A stretch of DNA of 64,000 nucleotides, taken from contig NZ_BJDH01000006.1 in assembly GCF_005405005.1 (NCBI RefSeq), positions 124,001-188,000 of the forward strand, given 5' to 3'. Below the pieces are notes generated by a model. That model did no database searches. It was not told the DNA's origin and worked only from the letters and a program-made list of their open reading frames with translations. The translations under genes and the position numbers were made by a program. The number at the start of each line of letters is the position of its first letter. Position 1 is the stretch's first letter. The DNA comes from Lactiplantibacillus daoliensis (lineage in GTDB: Bacteria > Bacillota > Bacilli > Lactobacillales > Lactobacillaceae). Positions 25,807 to 33,714 of the stretch are shown here, piece after piece.

Positions 25807-27663
25807 TTATTTTTTAAGCGGTGTTTTAGCGGCTGCTTTTAAACCGTCATTAACGGCTTGAGCATAAATAATATCGCCGCTTTCACGCCCAGCAAAGTGG
25901 ACGCCATCAGTCCCTTTAAAGACATCTGGATGTTGTGCGGCCAATTTCTGCCAATCAGCAATGGTAATGAACTTAAACTTGGCCGGCAAGGTGCGTTCAT
26001 AGTCGGCTAGTTTTGAAGAGTTCCAGCTTGGATTAGCCCGTTGGTCGTAAGGGGTGACCAAAATTAAGCGATGACCTGGTTCCAAATCGTGAATGAGTTT
26101 GTCCAACTGTTGTTGCCAACCATCCAGTGCGTTGGTCCCGATACAAATCACGACATTTTGGCGTAAGACATGATTCTTTTGTTGCGTCATCATGACGTTG
26201 TAGGCCAAGTCCATTGTCCGTTCGCCTTGTGCGTCAATGGTGCTGTCAGCAACGTGTTTACCGAGATAATCACGGGTACCAAGTGTGACACTGTCACCAA
26301 TAATGGAAACGCCCTTAGGTGCTTTGGTCGGAGCAGCAGGTGTCTGACCATTAGCCGACGGCGTCTTAACGGCAGCCATCACAACATTCTTGGTGGTCGT
26401 CATCTGATCAGTTGACTGATAGATGCCACCAATCCAAAGTTGACGTTCTAGACCGGTCAAGGCCGGCGCACGGTAGGCCGTATAGCCGGTCACTGCGAAT
26501 AGTAAGACGGCGGCGCCAACGAAAACTTGTTGTAAGCCACGAAGCCGAACATTGCTGAAACCATGTAGGGCACGGGGGCGTTTACCGGCAATCATTGGTT
26601 CAATAATATAGTAAGACAAGGCTGAGAACGGTACGCCGATAGCCAATGTGATCACAACGGCCCACGGAACACTGACTAATTGTGAGAAGATCACAAATAA
26701 TGGCCAGTGGTAGAGATACATGCTGTAACTAATATCGGCGATAAAGGATGCCCAACGTGGTTCTTGACGATTAGGCGTACAGTTATGCAGAATACGTGCC
26801 AACATAATTGCTAAAGCGGCAAGGAGACTGGCGAGTAAGATGCCACCTGTGTAAGTTGCTCGATTTGAAAATTGCATCCGCAAGCCAAGTAACCCTAGGA
26901 CCACAAACGTTAAAATTAGTTCGGCACTGACGACAAACACATTTGAGCGTGCCATGAGGCGATCGAAGGCCCGTGGAATATCTTTGATACCAGTGAAACT
27001 GGCAAGTAAGGCCCCAACGAAGAATGGAAAACTGTGAGTCACACTTGAAAAGTAAACTTTTGAGAAGTCTGCTAAACCAGCACTACCGACAGCCATCGCG
27101 GTAAAGCTTTCAATGGTTAAGATCAATGAAAGTATGCCGACACTTCGACGGAAAATCCGTGATTTTTTGGCATCGTCGAAGTCAAACCGACGAATAATTT
27201 GAGTGAAAATGGCAATTAAGAGACCCCAAATCAGGTAGAAGTGCATTTCAACGGCCAGTGACCAAGTGTGCACAAATAAGTGAGGGATAAACTTCGATTC
27301 ATAGCTCCCACCAGTCATAATTTCAAAATAATTGGTGGTAAATCCAATGGCCGCAGCGATCTGCTTGCCAAGGCCGGTAATGTAGTTGGGACTAATTAAA
27401 TACGTGAGTGGCACGACTACTAGGACCGATAGCACTAAAGGTGGTACGATCCGGTAGAAGCGACGCCGATAGAAGGCGAGTAATCGAAAACGCTGTGTTT
27501 TTGCAAATTCATCTAGCATTAAGGCAGTAATTAAAAAGCCAGAGAATGTAAAGAAGATGTCAACACCAATAAAACCACCAGGATAGGCGTTTTTAAAAAA
27601 GTGATAAGTTAATACTGAAACTAAGCCAGCAATTCGTACAAAGCTAAACCATTTAATCCGCAT
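25807..27663 (-). CDS. OatA-type peptidoglycan O-acetyltransferase (acyltransferase-3 plus SGNH domain)
   Basis: The 618-residue membrane protein joins an N-terminal acyltransferase-3 domain (about 1-380, ten or more helices; RIAGLVSVLTYHFF and GGFIGVDIFFTFSGFLIT) to an extracellular SGNH esterase-like domain (about 430-610). The SGNH domain shows all blocks: GDSVTLG, CIGTNALDG and DGVHF. This is the plan of OatA and its L. plantarum paralogue OatB, which O-acetylate muramic acid or GlcNAc in peptidoglycan and affect lysozyme and autolysin sensitivity. Which residue is modified here is not decidable from sequence. The start is ATG 27663 after AAGGGGAA. It overlaps the MORN gene by 11 bases. 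Confidence 0.88.
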   Translation of the reverse strand: MRIKWFSFVRIAGLVSVLTYHFFKNAYPGGFIGVDIFFTFSGFLITALMLDEFAKTQRFRLLAFYRRRFYRIVPPLVLSVLVVVPLTYLISPNYITGLGKQIAAAIGFTTNYFEIMTGGSYESKFIPHLFVHTWSLAVEMHFYLIWGLLIAIFTQIIRRFDFDDAKKSRIFRRSVGILSLILTIESFTAMAVGSAGLADFSKVYFSSVTHSFPFFVGALLASFTGIKDIPRAFDRLMARSNVFVVSAELILTFVVLGLLGLRMQFSNRATYTGGILLASLLAALAIMLARILHNCTPNRQEPRWASFIADISYSMYLYHWPLFVIFSQLVSVPWAVVITLAIGVPFSALSYYIIEPMIAGKRPRALHGFSNVRLRGLQQVFVGAAVLLFAVTGYTAYRAPALTGLERQLWIGGIYQSTDQMTTTKNVVMAAVKTPSANGQTPAAPTKAPKGVSIIGDSVTLGTRDYLGKHVADSTIDAQGERTMDLAYNVMMTQQKNHVLRQNVVICIGTNALDGWQQQLDKLIHDLEPGHRLILVTPYDQRANPSWNSSKLADYERTLPAKFKFITIADWQKLAAQHPDVFKGTDGVHFAGRESGDIIYAQAVNDGLKAAAKTPLKK

Positions 27664-28027
27664 GAACTAATTCCCCTTTTTTAAAGACCCCACGATAATT
27701 CTTTTTGTTAGCAGTCGTTAACGTTCCTTTCCCATCAGGAACACCAGCTGTAAAGTTACCTCGATATTGCCACTTTTCATGTGACTTAAACGTGCCATGA
27801 CCTGAAAATTGGCCATCTTTAAAGTTACCAACGTAATAGTCTTTGTTCTTTAAAGTTAATTTTCCGTGACCATTAAATTTGTTTTTTAACATTCCGCCGT
27901 TGTAAACAATTTTTTCATGGTCAAGTGTATAGTGCGCTTGTTGATGGTGTGAAGTTGATAGACTAAAGGCCGCTAAAACTAATAGAATCAACACCACTAG
28001 TCCCTCAAATAACCAGCGTTTTTTCAT
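27653..28027 (-). CDS. membrane-anchored MORN-repeat protein
   Basis: The 124-residue protein has one N-terminal membrane helix (LFEGLVVLILLVLAAFSL) and then MORN repeats: YNGGMLKNKFNGHGKL, YVGNFKDGQFSGHGTF, YRGNFTAGVPDGKGTL and a final YRGVFKKGELV. The repeats face the outside. Translational coupling with the acyltransferase suggests a partner or wall-docking role in the same O-acetylation system. The ATG at 28027 follows a GGACTGGGAAG stretch, and a strong promoter lies 56 bases further upstream. Confidence 0.85.
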   Translation of the reverse strand: MKKRWLFEGLVVLILLVLAAFSLSTSHHQQAHYTLDHEKIVYNGGMLKNKFNGHGKLTLKNKDYYVGNFKDGQFSGHGTFKSHEKWQYRGNFTAGVPDGKGTLTTANKKNYRGVFKKGELVHAD

Positions 28028-28082
28028 TTCTTCCCAGTCCTTTTCGTTCTTAAAGTTAATTAATTATAAATAATTTAATTTA

Positions 28083-28110
28083 ATTATACCTGAGCGTCAG
28101 GCTATGTCAA
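28083..28110 (-). promoter_or_regulatory. sigma-A promoter of the MORN/acyltransferase operon
   Basis: On the minus strand TTGACA (28110-28105) and TATAAT (28088-28083) are both perfect, with a 16-base spacer. Confidence 0.8.
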
Positions 28111-28272
28111 AAGCAGTTGAGCAGTGGTTTCGCTTAACTAAACATTTATATTTCCGTAATCCTGAAGAGCACTATTATGTCAACGGATTACCAACTAGTA
28201 ATGCTGTTATTAATGTAAATTTATTAACCAAGGTCAATGTCTATTGTATGACGGCTAATATTTGGAAACAGT

Positions 28273-28299
28273 AAAAAACGCTTGGAAAATTTCCAAGCG
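28273..28299 (-). terminator. terminator of the LysR gene
   Basis: Read on the minus strand, the stem CGCTTGGAAA/TTTCCAAGCG is followed by TTTTTT. Confidence 0.85.
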
Positions 28300-28310
28300 C
28301 TTGGTTAAGC

Positions 28311-29183
28311 CTACGAAACGGCTGCTTGAAGTTGATTCAAGAAAGCGGACGCGGCATCTGAGAGTGGGCGGCCTTTTAGCCAAACTAAGCTGGCCATGGA
28401 TTGGAGAGTTGGTATTAATGGGACAAAGGTGAGCGCTGTGTGGTTGGTATTAATGATGTTGTCCAAGCACAATGCGGCACCGACACCGGCTGAAACTAGG
28501 ATCGAAGCGTTGTAGAGCAAATTATAAGTTGAAATGATGTGAAACTGATCAGTACTGTGTCCTAGCCAGTTCTCAAACAGTTCATCGATGCCTTTTTGTT
28601 GTGGTGCAATCAGGTCGATGTTAGTCAGTTGTTCAGCGCTGATCGACTTCTGGCGAGCCAGTGGGGAACTTTTAGGCAGCAGTAACCCCCAGCGACTGGC
28701 TCCAGGTAGGCGAATGAAATTGTAGCGGTGATCCATCATTGGGGTCATCACGATTGCAAAATCAAAAATGCCGGCTTGGAGTCGTTCGACTGCGGTATTT
28801 CCATCAGTACTAAATAAATTGATTTGGACACCAGGATGTTCATGCTTTAAGGTGTTGATTGACTGTGCAACGGTGCCCATCATTTGTGATTCTCCGCAAC
28901 CAATTAGTACCGTTCCACTGATTGTTTTCGTTTGATGGATATTGGTCAGCGTTTTGTCTACCAACGCCGTAATTTGGCGAGCTTGATTAGCTAAATAAAG
29001 GCCGTCGCTCGTCAATTGAATCTCCCGACTCCCGCGTTCAAAAAGGGGGACGCCGAGTTCGTCCTCTAGCGCTTGTAATTGTCGTGACACGGTTGGTTGA
29101 GAAACGTGCAACTGGCGGGCGGCTCGACTAATATTTTTTGCGTCGACCACTGCCAAGAAATAAGCTAAAACGCGTAGTTCCAT
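28311..29183 (-). CDS. LysR-family transcriptional regulator
   Basis: The 290-residue protein has the LysR N-terminal winged HTH (MELRVLAYFLAVVDAKNISRAARQLHVSQPTVSRQLQALEDELG spans about 1-44 in outline) and a periplasmic-binding-protein-like effector domain from about residue 90. It is divergent from the acetyltransferase/SDR operon with about 120 bases between starts, the usual arrangement for a LysR regulator and its target. ATG 29183 follows GAGGAG; an upstream in-frame ATG at 29198 would include that site. Confidence 0.88.
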   Translation of the reverse strand: MELRVLAYFLAVVDAKNISRAARQLHVSQPTVSRQLQALEDELGVPLFERGSREIQLTSDGLYLANQARQITALVDKTLTNIHQTKTISGTVLIGCGESQMMGTVAQSINTLKHEHPGVQINLFSTDGNTAVERLQAGIFDFAIVMTPMMDHRYNFIRLPGASRWGLLLPKSSPLARQKSISAEQLTNIDLIAPQQKGIDELFENWLGHSTDQFHIISTYNLLYNASILVSAGVGAALCLDNIINTNHTALTFVPLIPTLQSMASLVWLKGRPLSDAASAFLNQLQAAVS

Positions 29184-29303
29184 GCGATCACTCCTCATAT
29201 ACCTGATATGTATAGTTTATCATTTTACATAAGCATTAGACATGTTTTTAACTCGCCTTTATACTTGGTTTTGTTGAAAGCCAAGGAAAGTCGAGAAAAT
29301 GTG

Positions 29304-29888
29304 ATGCTAACCAAAGTACAAGCGACATTAGAAGGAATTCTCAATGGTGAGACGGTCAATGTTGAAACACCGACTTGGGCGATTATCGAGCAAACTGTCA
29401 GTAAAAATAAGCGCTTGTTAGCGCAATATAATCAATTGACGGCCACTGATGACGGCCAACGGAAACTATTAAATCAAGTCTTTGCGCGGCCCTTACCGGC
29501 TAGTAGTACAGTTTCGGCGCCATTTCACAGTGACTTTGGCCGACATATTTTTATTGGTGAACGGGTCTTTATCAATCAAGACTGTATGTTCACTGATATG
29601 GGTGGCATTTATTTAGCCGATGACGTGTTGATTGGGCCGAAAGTTAGTTTGATTACGGTGAATCATTTAGAAGATCCCCGTTACCGGCGTCAAGTTCAAC
29701 CCCAAGCGATTCATATCGAGCAAGGCGCTTGGGTCGGTGCGGGTGCCATTATTTTGCCAGGAATTACCATTGGTGCGCATGCCATTGTTGGCGCGGGGGC
29801 AATCGTCACGAAGGATGTTCCCGCTGAAATGGTAGTTGTCGGGAATCCGGCACGTCAGATTAGAAAAATTAAATTGGAGGAAAATTAA
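29304..29888 (+). CDS. hexapeptide-repeat sugar O-acetyltransferase (Maa/LacA-like)
   Basis: The 194-residue protein has an N-terminal Mac-type helical region and a left-handed beta-helix of hexapeptide repeats (about 75-185), including GERVFINQDCMFTDMGGI, IGPKVSLITVNH and GAWVGAGAIILPGITIGAHAIVGAGAIVTKDVP. The NH motif contains the family's catalytic histidine. It is the maltose/galactoside acetyltransferase type. ATG 29304 is used with AAGGAAAG upstream at 13 nt; GTG 29301 is an alternative. First gene of a three-gene operon with two NAD(P)-dependent enzymes. Confidence 0.85.
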   Translation: MLTKVQATLEGILNGETVNVETPTWAIIEQTVSKNKRLLAQYNQLTATDDGQRKLLNQVFARPLPASSTVSAPFHSDFGRHIFIGERVFINQDCMFTDMGGIYLADDVLIGPKVSLITVNHLEDPRYRRQVQPQAIHIEQGAWVGAGAIILPGITIGAHAIVGAGAIVTKDVPAEMVVVGNPARQIRKIKLEEN

Positions 29889-29889
29889 A

Positions 29890-30633
29890 TTGATAAAAAA
29901 TAAAGTCGTTGTGATTACGGGTGCTTCTAGTGGGATTGGTGCCGCCACTGCTGAATTGTTGGCACATAAGGGCGCTAAGTTGGTATTAGGCGCTCGGCGT
30001 GAGAGCCACCTACAACAATTAGTGGCCAAGATTGAGCAAGCGGGTGGGCAAGCCGTTTATCGCGTGACGGATGTCGTCAATCCAGTTGATAGTCAAAAGC
30101 TGGTTCAGTTTGCCAAAGACACTTATGGCAAGGTCGATGTAATCTTTTTGAATGCTGGTTTAATGCCAAATTCGCCGCTAGCTGAACTCAAAACGGATGA
30201 ATGGAATCGGATGATCGATGTGAATATTAAAGGGGTCCTGAATGGGATTGCGGCCGTTTTACCCACTTTTAAGGCGCAAAAACACGGGCATGTTATTACT
30301 ACTTCTTCGGTCGCTGGTCTAAAAGCTTATCCTGGTGGTGCGGTTTACGGTGCAACTAAGTGGGCCGTGCGCGATTTAATGGAAGTGTTACGGATGGAAT
30401 CTGCCCAAGCTGGGAGTAATATCCGAACGGCAACCATCTATCCGGCAGCGATTAAATCCGAATTACTTGAAACAATTACAGATAAGCAAGTCGCGCAAGG
30501 CATGGCCACTACTTATGATCAGTATCAAATTGCGCCAGAACGAGTTGCCAGTGTGGTGGCTTTTGCCATCGATCAACCGGCTGATACTAATATTAGTGAA
30601 TTTACGGTTGGCCCAACTAACCAACCTTGGTAG
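29890..30633 (+). CDS. short-chain dehydrogenase/reductase
   Basis: The 247-residue classical SDR carries the cofactor loop TGASSGIGAATAE (about 11-23), NAG at the end of strand 4 and the catalytic YGATK (Tyr-x3-Lys) preceded by TTSSVAG. The Arg in GARRESHL after strand 2 favours NADP(H). The start is TTG 29890, fixed by GGAGG (29876-29880), one base after the acetyltransferase stop. Substrate unknown. Confidence 0.88.
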   Translation: MIKNKVVVITGASSGIGAATAELLAHKGAKLVLGARRESHLQQLVAKIEQAGGQAVYRVTDVVNPVDSQKLVQFAKDTYGKVDVIFLNAGLMPNSPLAELKTDEWNRMIDVNIKGVLNGIAAVLPTFKAQKHGHVITTSSVAGLKAYPGGAVYGATKWAVRDLMEVLRMESAQAGSNIRTATIYPAAIKSELLETITDKQVAQGMATTYDQYQIAPERVASVVAFAIDQPADTNISEFTVGPTNQPW

Positions 30634-30647
30634 ATAGGAGAATAAAA

Positions 30648-31289
30648 GTGAAAAAAATTATGATTGTGGGCGCACATGGTGCCATTGCTCGCTTAGTGAC
30701 GGAACGATTATTAGCCGAGACCCAAGTTGAGTTAGTGCTTTACTTGCGGCAAGCTGAGCGTCTTAACCAATATGCGACCAATTCGCGTGTTACTTTGGTT
30801 GACGGTGATGTTAACGATACAGAAAAACTGCGCCAAGCGATGACTGGTGTTGACATGATTTATTCCAATCTGGGTGGTGTGGACCTAGGTGAACAAACTA
30901 AACAGTTGTTACTGGCTATGCAACAGACTGGCCAAACGCGGTTGGTTTTTATGAGTGCGTTGGGTGCCCATCATGAAGTGACTGGTAAATTTGGTGACTG
31001 GAATGAACAAGCGATTCATTACTTTTTACCCGGTTTTCGGTCAGCGGCAGAACAATTGGTTGCAGCGGGCGTGACTTACACGGAAGTCCGGCCGGCCTGG
31101 TTAACCGATCAGCCAGAAATTTCTTATGAAACAACGACTTTAGCGGATGGCTTTAAAGGAACGGAAGTATCACGTGCTAGTGTCGCTGACTTCATTGTTA
31201 AAGTAATTGAAGACCCAAGCACTTATCAAAAGGAAAGCATTGGCTTGAACAAGCCCAATACAGATGGTGATCAGCCAAGCTGGTTTTAA
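30648..31289 (+). CDS. NAD(P)-binding atypical SDR (NmrA/YtfG-like)
   Basis: The 213-residue protein begins KKIMIVGAHGAIARLVTERL, a GxxGxxA-type Rossmann loop of atypical SDRs. GDVNDTEKLRQAMTGVDMIYSNLGG and FMSALGAH follow in order. The Tyr-x3-Lys of classical SDRs is missing, as usual in NAD(P)H-sensing or quinone-reducing relatives. GTG 30648 follows TAGGAG at 7 nt. Third and last gene of the operon under the divergent LysR regulator. Confidence 0.82.
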   Translation: MKKIMIVGAHGAIARLVTERLLAETQVELVLYLRQAERLNQYATNSRVTLVDGDVNDTEKLRQAMTGVDMIYSNLGGVDLGEQTKQLLLAMQQTGQTRLVFMSALGAHHEVTGKFGDWNEQAIHYFLPGFRSAAEQLVAAGVTYTEVRPAWLTDQPEISYETTTLADGFKGTEVSRASVADFIVKVIEDPSTYQKESIGLNKPNTDGDQPSWF

Positions 31290-31305
31290 GTGGGTTAATA
31301 GGAAG

Positions 31306-31398
31306 AACGTGCGGCAAAAGGCGGATGACATCCGTCCCTTTTGTCGCACGTTTCGGTTACAACGATTCGGAGTCGCAAAAATGTTAGTTCCGAATTTT
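31306..31398 (+). terminator. double hairpin ending the acetyltransferase/SDR operon
   Basis: The first hairpin, arms AACGTGCGGCAAAAGG and CCTTTTGTCGCACGTT (31306-31352), has no T-run and is followed by CACGTTTCGGTTACAA-type repeat sequence. The second hairpin, ATTCGGA/TCCGAAT, ends in TTTTT and is the likely terminator. Confidence 0.6.
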
Positions 31399-31534
31399 TA
31401 CGTAACTGAAAGATGTAAGGATTTTTAAGGAATGAGCGGCTAAAACCAATTGAGAGAATTTTTGTGGTATAACTAAGCCTAATTGGATTTGGATATTACG
31501 GTTAGCTAGTATTTCAGATGAAGGAGTTTGCGCT

Positions 31535-32293
31535 GTGAAATTTGTAAAACGTTTGTTATGGTCAATTGTCCTAATTGTAGCGGTTATTTGGGGCTTTCAA
31601 AATCGAACAACGTTAGTTCCGAAAGTATGGGCCGCAGCTAGTTATACGCAAGCTAAATTGTCGGCGGCATTGAGTGGTCACTTAGGTAGTAAATTGATGG
31701 GCGCGGATGTGTCTGATTCCAGCACGACCAACAGTAGTCAAACGACTAAAACGAGTCAGCGGCAAACGGCACAGGCAACTCGTAAAAGTAGTAGTACCAC
31801 TGCAACTAATGCCACGCCCGTGGAAAGTATTGTACAAGGGGTGACGTTGTCCAAAACGTACTATTATTTTTTTGACTCGGATGTGCCAACGGCCGGACAG
31901 CGGGTTTTTAAAGATGCGATTGCGATTTATAATCAGACTGGGTTGGTGCATTTAGTTGCTGGGACGGCGCCTAAAAATAGTAATTCAATTGAATTTTCGT
32001 TATATCATAAAAAGATGCCCCAAGGTGAAACGAGTATTGAGTTAGGCGAAGGCGGTCCTAAAATTTATCAGTTGATGAACTGGCAAGGGACGACCAGTCA
32101 TAATCAGGCCAAGGCTAGTTTGAATGGTGACTATTCAATGGCATTTAGCGACGCGGTGGCGGTCCATGAACTCGGGCATGCGCTTGGCTTGGATCACAGT
32201 ACGGATGTTAATTCGGTAATGTATCCAGTCAGCCAAGGACACTCGCAGTTAACCGCTAGCGATATTGCAGGGTTAAAGTCGATTTATCAATAG
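31535..32293 (+). CDS. secreted or membrane-anchored matrixin-like zinc metalloprotease
   Basis: The 252-residue protein begins with a hydrophobic signal or anchor (LLWSIVLIVAVIWGF) and a Ser/Thr-rich linker (about 60-95). The catalytic domain carries the metzincin motif HELGHALGLDH (H211, E212, H215, H221) and the Met-turn VMYP (about 228-231). The domain is small but complete. It probably acts at the cell surface; the substrate is unknown. GTG 31535 follows AAGGAG at 8 nt. Single gene. Confidence 0.85.
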   Translation: MKFVKRLLWSIVLIVAVIWGFQNRTTLVPKVWAAASYTQAKLSAALSGHLGSKLMGADVSDSSTTNSSQTTKTSQRQTAQATRKSSSTTATNATPVESIVQGVTLSKTYYYFFDSDVPTAGQRVFKDAIAIYNQTGLVHLVAGTAPKNSNSIEFSLYHKKMPQGETSIELGEGGPKIYQLMNWQGTTSHNQAKASLNGDYSMAFSDAVAVHELGHALGLDHSTDVNSVMYPVSQGHSQLTASDIAGLKSIYQ

Positions 32294-32419
32294 TTGCACT
32301 TCTTGAACAGACGACGTTATCGATCGTCTGTTTTTGGTAACACGAACAAAATATGAACACTTGCCAAAAATTGAACTATAATGAACTTGTTCCAAATAAA
32401 AGAAAGGAAGTTGTTTTTT

Positions 32420-32638
32420 ATGGCTGCAGCAGTTGAAAAGACTAGTATTTTAGACGAATCAATGAGCGACGTGTTTGATTGGAGTGACTCCAAGTTACCT
32501 GTACGTGATGCTATTTGGAATCATTTCATGGATGATGACAATCATGATACGACTAAGACGTCTGACGAAGTAGCACCTTACATGAGTATGGACGAAGGCA
32601 AGTTAAAGGATGCCGTCGAAAAACTCTTGAAGGCTTAA
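32420..32638 (+). CDS. small acidic protein of unknown function
   Basis: The 72-residue product is strongly acidic, with no membrane segment or signal peptide: a short Ala-rich start, LDESMSDVFDW, an Asp/His-rich stretch (MDDDNHDTT) and a final amphipathic helix (LKDAVEKLLKA). I do not recognise the family. ATG 32420 follows AAAGGAAG; the upstream in-frame ATG (32381) is less likely. A terminator and the repeat element at 32720 follow immediately. Confidence 0.6.
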   Translation: MAAAVEKTSILDESMSDVFDWSDSKLPVRDAIWNHFMDDDNHDTTKTSDEVAPYMSMDEGKLKDAVEKLLKA

Positions 32639-32672
32639 TAAAACAACTTAATTCTTAAAATTAAATTATTCA

Positions 32673-32703
32673 CACGCTACCAGTTGTGCAGCGTGTTTTT
32701 TTT
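32673..32703 (+). terminator. intrinsic terminator of the small acidic gene
   Basis: Arms CACGCT/AGCGTG followed by eight T residues. Confidence 0.85.
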
Positions 32704-32719
32704 GCGCTTTTTTCAATAA

Positions 32720-33281
32720 CTAAAGGTTGCAAGTTGAAAATTTCCGGCCTGCGCCACCACATCAATAATCAGGAGGTGAAAAATAGCCGCATACTGCCGC
32801 TTCCGGTTGCTGCCGATAGCATGCGGACGAGGGACCGGTTCAAGCCTCAGAAACGTCTTGAACCTCGCCCAGAAGCTTTGCTAAAAACCGCAAATCTCCC
32901 AGATCGTCCGTGGTGTAAGGCCGGCAAGAAACGCCGGTCAAACACCACCTGCACGTCCGATACTATCAGCAACAATCTCCAACTAAGTTAGTGGTTTTGA
33001 GGGGATAAATCAGTTAATTACGTTTAGCGGAGTCAGTCGAAAGCGGTGTGCAGTGTCGGCAAGATTGGTCGGCGTTTTTAGCTGACTGATCTTGCGGGGC
33101 ACTTCAAAAACGTGGTTTTCCGGCTTTGAAGTGAGGCGACAGACCGTCCTTTGGCTGGCGCCGTCCCCCACAGCACACCGCTTTCGACTGACGGAGCGCT
33201 GAGCTTGGGCAAGTCTACTTTAGATGTGACGGTTACTGGTACCACGACATTTGTGATGTTTTTGAGTCTTTCAACCTTTAG
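32720..33281. mobile_element. MITE-like structured element, copy A (562 bp)
   Basis: Ends are CTAAAGGTTGCAAG and, inverted, CTAAAGGTTGAAAG (13 of 14 identical). The 7-bp direct repeat TCAATAA flanks it exactly (32713-32719 and 33282-33288). Inside are several hairpins: GGTTCAAG/CTTGAACC; an outer GTGGTGT/ACACCAC stem around GCCGGC/GCCGGT; and a 20-bp perfect stem GTCAGTCGAAAGCGGTGTGC whose other arm ends at 33192, enclosing two or three smaller hairpins. It encodes no conserved protein. Other copies are at 33289, 46284 and 50607. Confidence 0.8.
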
Positions 33282-33288
33282 TCAATAA

Positions 33289-33428
33289 TCAAAGATTACA
33301 AGTTGAAAATTCTCAAAGTGCTCCGGCTCGTTAATAATTAGGTCATGGGAAATAGTCGATTACTGCCGCTTCTTGTTGTTGTTGACGGTATTACATTGGC
33401 AACAGTTTTGATACCTTCAATCTTTAGT
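33289..33428. mobile_element. MITE-like element, copy D (140-bp internally deleted derivative)
   Basis: It starts TCAAAGATTACAAGTTG, aligning with the left end of copy A, continues with the first ~100 bp in degraded form (including ACTGCCGCTTC), then jumps to the right end CTTCAATCTTTAG. TCAATAA occurs directly to its left (shared with copy A) and, after one extra T, to its right (33429-33435). The internal deletion with both ends retained is typical of non-autonomous elements. The 33436-33714 interval beyond is AT-rich, with no gene. Confidence 0.65.
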
Positions 33429-33714
33429 TCAATAAAGATGAAAGTTCTGAACAGAGTGGATAGAAGATGCTCGATGTTGATTACGGTATTTATTTTAGAT
33501 TAAAAGAAAAAGAATTTTAAAATTCAAGTTCTATGTTTTTCAGATATTGCGGAATATCAGTATAATGACGATAAAAGGTTATCCGATTCATGTCAGTCAG
33601 TTGTAAGCTTACTTGTCTAGCATATTTTCAATGGCTGGTCGGCTGCATTGGGTGTTGAGGTGACCATAGTTTGGCGCTAAAAAAATTAGGATTAACAGGA
33701 AGGAATTAACTTAA

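Noticed and set aside
28104-28274. 56-codon open frame between the MORN gene and the LysR gene
   Set aside because: No ribosome site, and its ATG overlaps the perfect -35 box of the opposite-strand promoter. The composition gives no family hint.
32686-32991. Arg/Lys-rich open frame of about 101 codons inside element copy A, with a matching C-terminal part at 50649-50864 in copy C
   Set aside because: The frame is stopped in copy B and the sequence follows hairpin arms; stem-preserving changes ignore codons. It is a by-product of the structured repeat.
32720-33281. The structured element as an insertion sequence with its own transposase
   Set aside because: Only about 560 bp and no transposase-like frame in any copy.
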